Assembly: GCF_024679245.1 (NCBI RefSeq)
Contig: NC_090188.1
Span: 35,176,951-35,240,950, forward strand
Source of the DNA: Pseudorasbora parva
Taxonomy: Eukaryota > Chordata > Actinopteri > Cypriniformes > Gobionidae
DNA length: 64,000 nucleotides
Direction: 5' to 3'
Shown here: in pieces, positions 32,185-43,456 of the stretch
Position numbering within the stretch: the first letter of the stretch is position 1
Layout of the letters: each line of letters starts with the position of its first letter
The notes under the pieces: model-generated
The model's input: only the letters and a program-made list of their open reading frames with translations
Databases searched by the model: none
Told to the model about the DNA's origin: nothing
Program-made: the position numbers and the translations under genes

Positions 32185-33115
32185 ACCAAATCTTCTCCAT
32201 TTACACTACATTACTGGAACCCATCATTCAGGCACATGGCCTCTCATATCTTTGCTATGCTGATGACACAAAGCTCTACCTCTCATTTCAACCAGATGAT
32301 CGCACAGTAGCTGCACGAATCTCAAGCTGTCTGGCGGACATCTCGGCATGGATGAAAAAACATAACCTGCAGCTCAATTTAGCAAAGACTGAGCTGCTTG
32401 TTTCCCCTGCTAATCCGACCCTACAACACGACTTCACCATCCAGCTAGGTTCATCTTTGATTACCCCTTCAGGGTCGGTCAGAAATCTTGGAGTAATCTT
32501 TGATGACCAGCTGTCCTTCAAAGTCCACATCTCAAAGACAGCTCGGCCATGCAGGTTTGCATTGCACAACATCAGGAAAATCAGACCGTACCTTACAGAG
32601 CATGCAACACAACTTCTTGCCCAAGCCCTGGTAATTTCTAGACTTGACTATTGCAATGCACTTCTGGCTGGACTTCCAGGAGTCTTGGAGTCTACACCCC
32701 CACCAGAAGCCTTCGCTCAGCTAATGAGCGAAGGCTTGTGGTACCATCACAGAGAGGCATGAAATCCCTCTCCAGAACTTTTTCTTTCATTGTTCCTGAT
32801 TGGTGGAATGATCTTCCGTCCTCCATACGCACGACAGAATCACTCGCTTCATTCAAAAGACAGGTAAAAACTCATCTCTTCCATGAGCACTTAATCTTAC
32901 ATAAAAAAATTAAATAAAAACCTCTTCCTCCTCTATTTCTCTTTTCTTCTTCCCCTTTTCTGTTTTTTGCTACTCTAAGTAGTATATAAATCTTGGTATT
33001 TAGGGCACTTTCAACGTTTCTTTGCCTCTTCTTGACGGATCGCTTCCTGTACTCCTGAGTTGTAAGTCGCTTTGGATAAAAGCATCTGCTAATTGCATAA
33101 ATGTAAATGTAAATG
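32185..33115 (+). mobile_element. 5'-truncated L2 LINE
   Basis: Begins inside RT and runs to the L2 3' end (TAAGTCGCTTTGGATAAAAG, GCATCTGCTAA, then TGTAAATGTAAATG repeats). Typical 5' truncation from target-primed reverse transcription. Confidence 0.8.
32190..32917 (+). pseudogene. L2 ORF2 fragment (RT to C-terminus)
   Basis: The catalytic box reads CYADDTKLYLSF near 32260. LQLNLAKTELLVSP, SVRNLGVIFDDQLSF, LVISRLDYCNALLAGLPG and the closing WWNDLPSSIR...FKRQVKTHLFHEH follow. A deletion/frameshift near 32690-32750 joins LPGVLES to the terminal segment. Confidence 0.75.
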
Positions 33116-33170
33116 ATAAGGTACAAAATGTATACGTATACAGCTAAATGCGTCTCCGTGTGGAGGGGCC

Positions 33171-34102
33171 TGAAAGAGACGATGTCTGGATGGAAGCACA
33201 TGTTGTTCTTGAACTTGGATATAACTTTCAGCACTGATGGTGCCTTTCCAGATGTGTAAGCTGCCCATGCCACACGCACTCATCCAACCCCATACCATCA
33301 GAGATGCAGGCTTCTGAACTGAGTGCTGATAACAACTTGGGTTGTCCTTGTCCTCTTTAGTCCAGATGACATGGCGTCCAAGTTTTCCAAAAATAACTTG
33401 CACATTTTTATTTGTCTGACCACAGAACAGTTTTCCACTTTGCCACAGTCCATTTTAAATAAGCCTTGGCCCAGAGAAAACGGCTGCGCTTCTGGATCAT
33501 GTTTAGATATGGCTTCTTTTTTTTACATATATAGTTTTACCCGGGAATGGCGAATGGAACGGTGGACTGTGTTCACCGACAATGTTTTCTGGAAGTATTC
33601 CTGAGCCCATGTTGTGATTTAGAATACAGAAGCATTCCTGTGATGCAGTGCTGTCTAAGGGCCCAAAGATCATGGGCATCCAGTATGGTTTTCTGGCCTT
33701 GACCCTCAACAAAGAGATTGTTCCAGATTCTCTGAATCTTTGGATGATATTATGCACTGTAGATGATGATAACTTCAAACTCTTTGCAATTTTTCTATGA
33801 GAAACTCCTTTCTGATATTGCTTCACTATTTTTCGCCGCAGCATTGGGGGAATTGGTGATCCTCTGCCCATCTTGACTTCTGAGAGACACTGCCACTGTG
33901 AGAGGCTCTTTTTATAGCCAATAATGTAGTCAATTGACCTAATAAGTTGAAAATTGGTCCTCCAGCAGTTCCTTAAATGTACATTTAACTTTTCCGGCCT
34001 CTTATTGCTACCTGTTCCAACTTTTTTGGAATGTGTAGCTCTCATGAAATCCAAATTAGCCAATATTTGGCATGACATTTCAAAATGTCTCATTTTCAAC
34101 AT
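33171..34102 (-). pseudogene. Tc1 transposase N-terminal and middle part
   Basis: The minus strand begins MGRGSPIPPMLRRKIVKQYQ with the helix-turn-helix (SHRKIAKSLKLSSSTVHNIIQ). After decayed sequence it reaches FGKLGRHVIWTKEDKDN and KPASLMVWGWMSACGMGSLHI before the insertion at 33170. Frameshifts occur near 33500-33700. Confidence 0.7.
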
Positions 34103-34497
34103 TTAGGGCCCTATTTTAACGATCTGAAACGCAAGTGTCAAAGCGCGAAGTGCAACTTTATCACCTTGTTAGTTGTGGTGGGTGACTTACAACAAGCTAA
34201 CGCTTGTACCAAACTATAATCACTAAAACACCGGACTTGTACATGATCGCTATCATAACGTTAATTGTTTGTCTTTGGTGATGTATTATTGACTCAGCAT
34301 CGCCTGTATCAAAAGAGAAATAAAATAGACTAGACAGCCCTTACTGGAGATCCAGAAATACTGAACTTTGCTCTTTCCCTCCTCTCGCGACCAGCCCACT
34401 GTCGGTGAGGTGTGTGTGTGTGTGTGTGGTGAGATGCGGCCGCACGTGTGTGTGTTTGTCGGTGAGATGCTCTCGCGAGTGTGTGCGTGTGTGTGTC

Positions 34498-34500
<3 letters not shown>

Positions 34501-34578
<78 letters not shown>
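34501..34578. repeat. (GA)n microsatellite
   Basis: Thirty-nine uninterrupted GA dinucleotides, preceded by shorter GT tracts at about 34410-34500. Confidence 0.95.
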
Positions 34579-34582
<4 letters not shown>

Positions 34583-34999
34583 CAGTGGACAAATTTTTGC
34601 GCGTTTGCGTTTTTAGTGTTTTACTTACACAATAAGTAATGATATTATTGATATACAGTGTAGAGTAAAAAAATGCTGACCACAATTAAGTTTTTAATAA
34701 ATAATTCTACCTCAGTTTTAATAAATTGTTCACCTGTTTGGGAAGTGTTTGTCATGTTTTGACAATACAGGATAGTTTAAAACCACAGTTAACTGTCTGT
34801 TTTCTACATATTTCACTCTGGACCAAAAATATGCCTTTAAACTTTAAAGAAATAAAGATTTTACATTTATCGTGATATTTATCGATATCGACTGATATGG
34901 AAAATTATATCGTGATAATTTTTTTGGGCCATATCTTCCAGCCCTATTTGGGCCTAATGTGAATAAACCAATCAGAGCGTCATCCAACATTCCCTTTAA

Positions 35000-36317
35000 A
35001 GGGATCCCCTGGTGTTGAGACTTGTATGGCTTAATGTAACATAAATGATGTCTCTTACTGAATTATGTAGTAGAAAACCCATGAAAGATCTACGTTATTT
35101 TAAAAATCGATTTTATATTTGGACCATGGGCGGCGCCATTTTGTTTGCGTTCTAGGTTGATGACGTAGAGTGGTTGAACTCCTCAATCAGCTGGCGTTAC
35201 CCGTTGCTATTTTTACCACAACGCAACTCGAAAATTGTTTCAGAGTTAAAAAAAACAAATGAATTGCTTTGTAATTGTACTTAAAACACACTCAAACATA
35301 CATGTGCACACAAACTCACCTACACAAGTCACAAACAGATCGGCGGGCGCGCACACGACAGGCTCTGTTTCAATCGAGATGTTGGGCTGCTCAGTCTCCA
35401 CGACAGGGGCTGAATCTGAAATCGACCCTATACCCTTAAATAGGGCATTATTTGAAGGGACGGACATTTGTAGTGTTGTCCGACACCATAGTGGACATGT
35501 TCGAGTGCAGTCATTCAGTCTCACGTTCCACCGCAATAACGAGTGTACAGCCGATTTACAAACAGCTGTCCGACTTCACGGACTCAAACATACATGTGCA
35601 CACAAACTCTCTCTCTCACACAGACTCACACACACCCCAACAGATCGGCGCGAACACACACACACACACACACCCCAACAGATCGGCGCGAACACACACA
35701 CACCCCAACAGATCGGCGCGAACACACACACACACACACACACGCACGCACTGCGTGCGCGCATACATAACCCTCAATCTATTCCCTGTGTTGATATCCT
35801 AGATAGACTGTTGATAGTAGATTAACTGTAATGCCTATGTGACCAGCAAAGGGAAATATCTAGGTAGGACGATGGGATAAAGTAACGTGAGGAAGAGAGG
35901 CAGGATGTTTTGGTGATGATGCATGCGATTGAGACAGAGCAGTCTGTCGCTGACCTAGGTGTGTGCGCGCCCGCCGATCTGTTTGTGACTTGTGTAGGTG
36001 AGTTTGTGTGCACATGTATGTTTGAGTGTGTTTTAAGTACAATTACAAAGCAATTCATTTGTTTTTTTTAACTCTGAAACAATTTTCGAGTTGCGTTGTG
36101 GTAAAAATAGCAACGGGTAACGCCAGCTGATTGAGGAGTTCAACCACTCTACGTCATCAACCTAGAACGCAAACAAAATGGCGCCGCCCATGGTCCAAAT
36201 ATAAAATCGATTTTTTAAATAACGTAGATCTTTCATGGGTTTTCTACCACATAATTCAGTAAGAGACATCATTTATGTTATATTAAGCCATACAAGTCTC
36301 AACACCATGGGATCCCT
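35000..36317. mobile_element. TTAA element with ~356-bp inverted arms
   Basis: TTAA at 34996-34999 and 36318-36321. The arms 35000-35358 and about 35965-36317 are inverted copies with very few differences (for example GGGATCCCCTGG versus GGGATCCCATGG). Termini AGGGATCCC. The loop holds a CA-rich tandem repeat. No transposase is present. Confidence 0.8.
35625..35755. repeat. CA-rich tandem repeat in the loop
   Basis: Three units combine CCCCAACAGATCGGCGCGAA with variable CA tracts. Similar text (AACAGATCGGCGGGCGCGCA) ends the left arm. Confidence 0.8.
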
Positions 36318-36403
36318 TTAAAAGCAGGTGCGCAAGATCCGTTATGGATTGCTATTATTATGGCGTATTTACCAGGCGCACGTTCTTGTAAGAGCAGCCC
36401 ATA

Positions 36404-36659
36404 CGAAACAAAAATATATTGCAGTATATTGGAAAATTTCATGCAATACATTAGGCAATATATTCACATGGGAATTAATATTTATATCTTTCAATATATT
36501 GCAATATATTGAAAGCGGCAATCATTTGTATATTTTGCAATATATTACATGAATATATAATATATTTTATAATACCATCAATATATTATTCCATATATTT
36601 ACAATATATTAAAATATATTTCAAGTAATATATTGGTAAATAAATATATTTTCCTTTCG
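36404..36659. mobile_element. Palindrome-rich TA MITE (Tc1/mariner type)
   Basis: Ends CGAAACAAAAATATATTGCA and, inverted, CGAAAGGAAAATATATTTAT, with TA on both sides (36402-36403 and 36660-36661). The interior repeats the 8-bp palindrome AATATATT or close variants about a dozen times in 256 bp. Confidence 0.65.
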
Positions 36660-37326
36660 TAAGGGAGTGAAAGACAGAGAAGATGTGTTGTATGGGGATG
36701 GGAGAAACCCACCCAAAATAGCGTCGATTAAACAGGCGTCGGTTAAAAAGTTTTTTTCAGTTTTTCAGTCGATTTTTTTTCCTGGTTCTTGACGGACAAA
36801 CCAATTTTGTCTTGCCACTATTGGGCAAACAGGTCTGATCCTTAATTACTACAATAAGCCTGAATAATTTGTAAGCTAGATTTATGCCTATTTTTTCACA
36901 TCTTCGTGGCACACCACTTGTTAATATTTTTTTAGTGTAACAATTTATGATTTGCAAAAATAACTGTTGCATCTTTGTAGATTTAATGAACAAAGTGTAT
37001 GCGCGTTGTGCACGCTATACATTATGGTCATGCACCCTTAAAATAGCATAATGAACAACGCACAACGCGCCACTGACTTTAGACTACGTTTTTTCTGGTC
37101 AGTGGCGCAGTTGTTTAATGGAACAGCAAAATAGCACCAGGGATTGTTTGTGCTGGAACACGCCTCCTTTTTTGCGCTGAACCGCCCAGGGAGCGCAAGT
37201 TCATTCACTAGTTTAGCGATGTGCTTCTATGGAGGGAAAAGCGCGCTTTGCACGGGTGCAAAATAGGAATGACACATGCGTCGGTGTACAAAGTCAATTG
37301 CGCTGGGTGCAAGATAGGGCCCTTAA

Positions 37327-37997
37327 AGGTGCACTATGTAGTATTTTTGCAGTAAAATATCCAAAAACCACTAGGCCGGTGTTATATATTTTGTTCAGTT
37401 GAGTACCTACAATATCCCAGAAGTTTCCAACTATTTGTAAATTGTGAGAAAATTGCTATTTTAACTAAGGACACGGACGTTTCAGCATTGCATTTGAGGG
37501 AGTCGCCTGTCAATTGCGTCATATCTGCGTTACCCTCGGTTTTGGCTTTTATTTAGCAGGAGCGCTTTACTCTTAGCAGTGTGAACAAGTGAACGCACAG
37601 AGTAAAGTCATAACATCGTTTTAAACACACTTAAATGTATCTAATATGATAAACAGAGCTACATTACCTCAAAATCATAACCAGAAGAGCGGATCTGTGC
37701 AGGCGACTGTGTCCCGTCCCGTCATAATAAAAGTCCCGGTATTTGCGAGGCGGGTATTTGTTTAACAATCGCTCCAGCAGCCGTGCTCAGCTCCACAACA
37801 CTCGGTCCTGCTCTGCTTTAGACTACAGTAACGTTAATAACCGCATGCATGAACGTGATTTCTGCCCGAGTCCTCTTTTCCACCGGCTGTGATGAGAACA
37901 CATCTCCCAAGATGCTGCGCTCACACTTTGCGTCATCAAACTACGATTTGTTTTTAATAGGCGCCCTCCAGTGGACGGAAAGCTGCATAGTCAACCT
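37327..37997. mobile_element. TTAA MITE, 671 bp
   Basis: TTAA at 37323-37326 and 37998-38001. The ends AGGTGCACTATGTAG and (inverted) AGGTTGACTATGCAG are imperfect inverted repeats. It sits exactly at the junction between the Harbinger-type element and Tc1 text. Confidence 0.75.
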
Positions 37998-38242
37998 TTA
38001 ATATGTTATCTATATTCTATTGTGAATACAATATAAGTCTATGATATTTGTAAATGATTGCATTCCTTTTTTATTCACAATTTGTACAGTGTCCCAACTT
38101 TTTTGGAATCGTGTTTGTATATACATACATTCAATGGCATTAAGTGACTAATGCCCTATTATTGCGCAAGACAAACTTACAAACTACTAAAATAACAACA
38201 AAAGATACGAAATTAGTAAAATGATAAAATAAACTTTTTTAA

Positions 38243-39007
38243 AGGCCCGCCGAAGTGCCTTGAAATGCGTCGCATTATTCAATGTGTTGACGTGATTTCC
38301 CCTGAAACGGCTCCAGCTGTCAGCAGCTCCTCCCCTTTTTTGAAACAGCCAATAGCGTTTCGTTAATAATATCATAGTTTGACTAGAGCCTTTCTGTTTG
38401 GTAAAGCCAGTTTCCTCTAACCGTTTATCATCATAATCTCCTCCATATCGCTTTGAAATATAGCATTCTGTGCAAAATTCAAATGGGTCCGATATGTCCG
38501 ATTGGTCCAAGAATATTTGCGCCGACTCGCGCATATGATCCGCGTTCTCGTGTCTCTCATCAACAGCTCTGGTCTAGACTATGTGTTTGTGCTGCTGCGG
38601 TGCGTGAAAATAACGTGAAACCAGAATTCATACGCCTCAACTAAAAGTATATTTACACTGAATCGTTTCCTATCACATATATATTGTGCTATGTGCTGTT
38701 CACCATGTAGAAATGAGTAAATGTGTTAAAAACTGATTTCAGCTACAACGTCTTCAGCAGCATAGGGGGCGGGCTTTAGATTCTAGAGAGCATTTGATTG
38801 GACAGAAGATTTGACGAGACGGTGAAGTCAGCGATGATGTCATCAAAATCTGTAATTTGTATTGGGAAGTGAGAGACTGTAAGTTTTGAAATCTCCTAAA
38901 TGCGAATTTTGTCACTGTTTCAGAACACACCAGCTTATTCATAACTTTAAGGCTGACATTGTCATAATAAAAACTAAAAAAAACTCAATTTTGATTTCAG
39001 TGAGCCT
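38243..39007. mobile_element. TTAA MITE, 765 bp
   Basis: TTAA at 38239-38242 and 39008-39011. Ends AGGCCCGCCGAAGT and, inverted, AGGCTCACTGAAAT. The minus-strand frame at 38187-38534 is mostly inside it and has no known motif. Confidence 0.65.
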
Positions 39008-39011
39008 TTAA

Positions 39012-41352
39012 AGTAGGCAAGTCAGTATGATGTCTAACAGCTGTGATAATAGATAAATACTTATAAAGGACAATAAAAAATAAGCAATATCAAGTTTGCA
39101 AATAACTTTGAACTGTTCACACCATATAATGCAAGTGCAATGCATTTATGATGCTGCACTAGTAGTCAAGACTTCAAAAAAATAAAAATAAAATAAAAAC
39201 ACATTGGCGACATAGCTTCATATTGCTCTACAATGGAAAGGATTAATTATGCTTTATAATGTGATCTCAGAGGGGGGTGGCAGTAATATTCTAACCCCCT
39301 ATTAGAAAACACATAAGGCATTGGCCCTTTTTTATTTATTTAATCTGTGCTGTATTGAAAAAAATATGTGCCTGATTTGTAACGTTGTGAATAGCAGGCC
39401 TAGATTTCAAGCACATAAAGCCAACACGCTACATGGATGTGTAGAGAGTAGCACATTTATTGATTATACATTATAGCTCTATTTCACATTTTAATATAAT
39501 GGATCACACGTGTAGCTGAAAACGCCATATTACCAGCATTGAAAAGGCCTGTGGGCATTTTTCTATAATAATCCTATTAGGATCCAAGAAAAAAAAACTC
39601 TTTCTGTCAAAGAGAGAGCATTGACGCAAGCAGCTCTGACGTCAATAGAGCTGCAGTGAATGGGGGGTGGGGGAGCGCTTGCAGCCTGTTTGCCCACAGA
39701 AAACACTGAAGGCGAACGTCACTCGTAGTGCTAGGGTGATCTGAGATAGTTCTGAGACAACGCACCCGGTTAAATACAAAATACAGAGTTATGAATGTGT
39801 ATTTTTTATGTCCAAGATTACGATCACACAGCAGTCGCTTATTATTGGATTTGTCTTTTTCTCAGACTGCTAAAAATCTGAAATGATTTGCCCAACAGTT
39901 GCATACCATAAGCCACATCTGTGAAAACAAGCTCTATGACGTTTTTTCTACAATTTATTCGGGAAAAAAATACTTTATCATCTACAAACATGCTGCCTTG
40001 TACCTCTAAATGTGTTCACGGACTGAACTTGTGGTTAACCGTCTCAATTATTATTCTGAAGTGTGCAGTATTGACGATTTGTTTAGAGCAAGACGATTTT
40101 TGACCTGAGAAAATTTGGCAACAACTCAGGAGGCAAGTGATGCTAAAGTCACAGTTGTCATGTCACTGAAATCCTGATAAATGTGTTGCCAGATCACGCA
40201 AGTAAAAAATTCAAACTGGATCAGAATGGTGCATTAATAGAACTGGCCATGCAAATCAATTGATACAATTTTCTGTAACAATTTACAATATGGTTTCATT
40301 TGGTAACATTAGTTTCAGTGTAATTACACTGCTGACTGAGTAATGTGACAATGACATAAATATAAACCAGTTGTATAATGGTCTGTCTGGATACTCGATT
40401 CTGATTGGCTGGAAGGTGTGCAATAAAATCGTTTAAAACGCAGGTAGTTCCAAGTCATTTGAATCACTATATTATTCATTACACTATATGTTCTATATTA
40501 ATGTGCTGTTTTCATTGAAGGGCACACACAAAGGCCTACGTCACTTGCATGCAGAGCGGAGATCATGCTGCGCACACACGGAAACATTCAGGAGCACATA
40601 GAAATTTATCGACACAGCCCAACAACTTTCAATATTAAAATAGCTTTGCTATTGAATCTACATCATATTTTTTTCAGCAATAAGGGGTTGTATTGATATG
40701 TTTTGAAGTAATTCAATTAATGCGATAATTATTTCAAATAATTATTATCAGTGTTAAAAACTGAAGCCAAAGCGTCTTGATCGCCCCCAGGTGGTTGGTC
40801 CCAGTATTGCTAATAAACCCCCACCCTCTCCATGTATTCTAATGGACGCAAGACAAACTATGTGATGTTGACGAGCCCACCATCCTCCTTCTGGGAGGAA
40901 ATGTGAGTCCGTAAAGGAATGTAAAGACAATGGCACACTTGCAGAAAGCGCTAAATAATCAAAAAATGCTCAAAAGAATATAGGTGTATACAAGCCAAAC
41001 AGATATCCACAGTATGCGAACGATTGGGTTTTGCTGAGGCACCACAGTAGCACTCATCAACTTGGTAAAACAAGTCCTGTCTTAAGGTTTGGCCTGGGTT
41101 TACAGGCCCAGGCCAAACTCCGCCCTTTTCTGGGCCATACCATTTCCAGGTACATATAACAATTAATACCTACACAAGTACCTCATCTACTTGCCATCCG
41201 TTATAAGTAATCAATAACCCATTCCCCATTTATAATTATAATAATAAACACATAATCCATTCACACATAAAACACTTACAGGTGCCCTAGAATGATTTGA
41301 AACAATATTTTAAATTGTTCTCTGATATCTACATAAAGGGTATGTGGCTTAT
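39012..41352. other. Non-coding, diffuse repeat remnants
   Basis: No gene recognised in 2.3 kb. A CTCGATTCTGATTGGCTGG phrase near 40393 and GGTGCCCTAGAATG near 41281 resemble ends of common cyprinid MITEs. There is a G-rich patch near 39660. Confidence 0.4.
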
Positions 41353-41705
41353 TTAAAGGGGGGGTGAAATGCTGTTTCAAGCATACTGATCTTTTTACAC
41401 TGTTAAAGACTTGGAATCCCATACTAAACATGGACAAAGTTTCAAAAGTTAAGGTGGACGTTTGATGGGAGTATTTCTTTGTCAAAAATACTACTTCCGG
41501 TTAGTCATAAGTTTCGGCAAGTTTTTTTCGATCATGGGTCCACTTGACGTTAATAGGTCGGAATTTCCTTGTATGGGCCGTACGAGCAATTCTACCGGAA
41601 GAGCGTGAGAGAGAGAGGGAGAGTGCGAAAGCAACAGGCTACGCCCATCAAAGCGTTGGCTCGTAGGCTGCGCTGCACAGGTGATGTGACTTCAAGAAAT
41701 TAACA

Positions 41706-41972
41706 ATGTCACCAAAAAAGTGCGTTTTTGGTTGCCAGACCAAGACAGTTCTGTACAGATTGCCAAAAAACCCCGCGTTAAGGCAACAGTGGGTGTAATT
41801 TGCTTTTCCGGATCAGCAACTGAGTTGCGCAAAGGTTTATGTCTGTTCACTGCATTTCGGTGCCGACTGTTTCATAAACAAGGCCCAGTTCGACGCCGGA
41901 TTTTCCGATCGCCTAATGCTGAAGGATGGAGCAGTCCCAGCGATAAAGGTCCCAACGTTAGAACCGCAGGCT
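41706..41972 (+). pseudogene. THAP zinc-finger exon of the Kolobok-type element (one stop)
   Basis: From ATG 41706 the frame reads MSPKKCVFGCQTKT, LYRLPKNPALRQQW, then after a TAA stop at 41796-41798 AKVYVCSLHFGADCFINKAQ and LKDGAVPAIKV. It ends at a GTGAGT donor (41973). The C2CH ligands (C6, C10, VCSLH), the Trp, and the terminal AVPxI box are THAP hallmarks. THAP domains bind element ends in Kolobok and P-type transposases. Downstream exons with the catalytic domain are absent. Splicing is inferred from the donor only. Confidence 0.7.
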
Positions 41973-42298
41973 GTGAGTAAGACTGATTCAAATGTCTGTG
42001 TTTTTGCCTATGCCCATCAAGTAGCCCAAACATGATCACGTATAGTTAATTGATCAATGGAGCATGCGATGTGTAGTGCGTGTACATTTGTTTAGCTGGC
42101 CACTATATGTGTAACTTTATGTTTGTGTATTGTAAAAGCACTCCAAACAACAATACACAAAGAGTGGGGAAATATGTTGAACTAAATAAGCGCGCTTCTT
42201 CATTCAAATGCGCTACTATTCCGTGTCTTTCTATGTAAACACTAGCCTGCCGTGCAAAACCAGTCCGCTTACTACAATTGTCTACACAAACCACGCGT

Positions 42299-42299
<1 letters not shown>

Positions 42300-42378
<79 letters not shown>
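42300..42378. repeat. (AC)n microsatellite
   Basis: About 39 uninterrupted AC units within Kolobok-type copy B. Both other copies lack it. Confidence 0.95.
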
Positions 42379-42382
<4 letters not shown>

Positions 42383-42869
42383 ACAACTTTACTTCCCACA
42401 TGTACACCTTCAAAGACAAAAAATACGATGATATAATTCAAGTATAAATATGTAAATAACACAAGTTGTACCACATAGAGACATCCTGCTCTAGTCGTTT
42501 TTTGCTGCTGCTCCTGTTCAACTTCAGCCTCTGGGTCTGATTCCGGATCATAGATGTATGGCTGTATCTGATTAAAAGCTATTTTTTTTATTTTGAATAA
42601 AGTTTTTTCCCGCTGTTAGGGATGACACAGCTTTACGACGCACTCAACACAATAACAGCGGCGCGCACACGTCATTATTTAGCTCCGCCCACACGATACG
42701 CCCCCACCCGCTCGGCTTTTTTCGGAAAGACTCGGAACAGCGCATCTTTCTTATATAATTATAAAAAAAATAAAGACTTTTCGGAGATATGCAGGATGCA
42801 ATGCTACTCTATAGGTACTCAAGATTGACATGACACTGACTGAAACTGAGTGTTTCACCCCCCCTTTAA

Positions 42870-43405
42870 GGGCAAAAATTGTCCAGATACAGTTTTACAG
42901 GTCCATTTACAACCCTATAAATTGTCCCTAGGATGTAATGCTCTGTTTTTGCCTTATTTTAAATCATTTAAACTACATTCCACAGCCTGGAACATTAAAA
43001 AATGTTTCTATGTTGAAAATAGAAATTATATTGACTAGAAACAAATTGACTAGAAGCCTTGTCAAATGACTATCGTTTCAACTTAGATGGTGGAGAAGGT
43101 AATGTTAGCTACAAGGGTAGAGTGAGCAATCTGTAAGCAACTAAACAGTAGTAGTTAACGTAGTTAGCTTCTGAGTTATGTTGTTGATGAAATTTAGGCA
43201 AATTTAGATTTCAATCCGTTAAAAGCTATCAACATACGCATCTACTGTTGTATTTTATGACTACACTGGCAGGAAATAATATTAACCTTTGTCATTTGAC
43301 AAACTGTTATGTGTGCTACCTGGAGTTTCCAATACTAGCATCTTGCGTAGGATCTAGACAACACAGGATATTGTCGTAATGATGTCTTACTAAGAAACTT
43401 TATAT
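42870..43405. other. Unassigned stretch
   Basis: No gene seen. It may be intronic to the THAP-like exon to its right on the minus strand. Confidence 0.3.
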
Positions 43406-43456
43406 TTAATCAGAAATGGTTTCGACAGTTAATAAGTAGATAAAATCACTACTTAC

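Larger units (their letters stand above)
31634..33170. mobile_element. Harbinger-type element with L2 insert
   Basis: Starts GGCCCCGTCCACACG and ends CGTGTGGAGGGGCC, with TGA on both sides (31631-31633 and 33171-33173) as a 3-bp duplication. The Tc1 text reads through at the empty site. Its left part is related to 18300-18703. An L2 LINE fragment occupies 32185-33115. Confidence 0.7.
34106..37322. mobile_element. Harbinger-type element, TTA target, with nested inserts
   Basis: Ends GGGCCCTATTTTAACGATCT (left) and GGGCCCTATCTTGCACCCAG (right, inverted) are flanked by TTA at 34103-34105 and 37323-37325, the 3-bp duplication of PIF/Harbinger. The Tc1 text is continuous across the empty site. 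Inside are the GA tract, a hAT end near 34865-34947, a long-armed TTAA element (35000-36317) and a TA MITE (36404-36659). Confidence 0.7.
31107..38117 (-). mobile_element. Tc1-type element opened by several later insertions
   Basis: The left end (AAAGTTGGGACACTGTAC, about 31123) and the right end (inverse, GTACAGTGTCCCAACTTTTTT, about 38086-38106) are inverted repeats of one minus-strand Tc1. Its own sequence is about 1.6 kb. The rest is a Harbinger-type element with an L2 fragment (31634-33170), a second Harbinger-type element with its own inserts (34106-37322), and a TTAA MITE (37327-37997). Tc1 text resumes exactly at each break. Confidence 0.8.
41357..42865 (+). mobile_element. Kolobok-type TTAA element, copy B
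   Basis: TTAA at 41353-41356 and 42866-42869. Ends AGGGGGGGTGAAATGCTG and, inverted, AGGGGGGGTGAAACACTC. It is the same family as 9321-17991 and 47178-48117. This copy keeps a recognisable THAP exon, which together with the TTAA duplication points to Kolobok. It contains a long CA microsatellite. Confidence 0.8.

Noticed and set aside
34405..34685. Open frames on both strands rich in Arg-Glu or Ser-Leu
   Set aside because: They are translations of the (GA)n microsatellite.
35259..35825. A 188-codon frame and several overlapping Thr-His/Cys-Val frames
   Set aside because: They run through an inverted-repeat arm and a CA-rich tandem repeat; coding appearance comes from low complexity.
41720..41980. 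An 86-codon frame beginning MRFWLPDQDSS
   Set aside because: It is the wrong frame of the THAP exon at 41706-41972, which has recognisable zinc-binding residues.
42103..42474. A 123-codon minus-strand frame
   Set aside because: Its middle is the (AC)n microsatellite read as Cys-Val; the rest is Kolobok-type element sequence.
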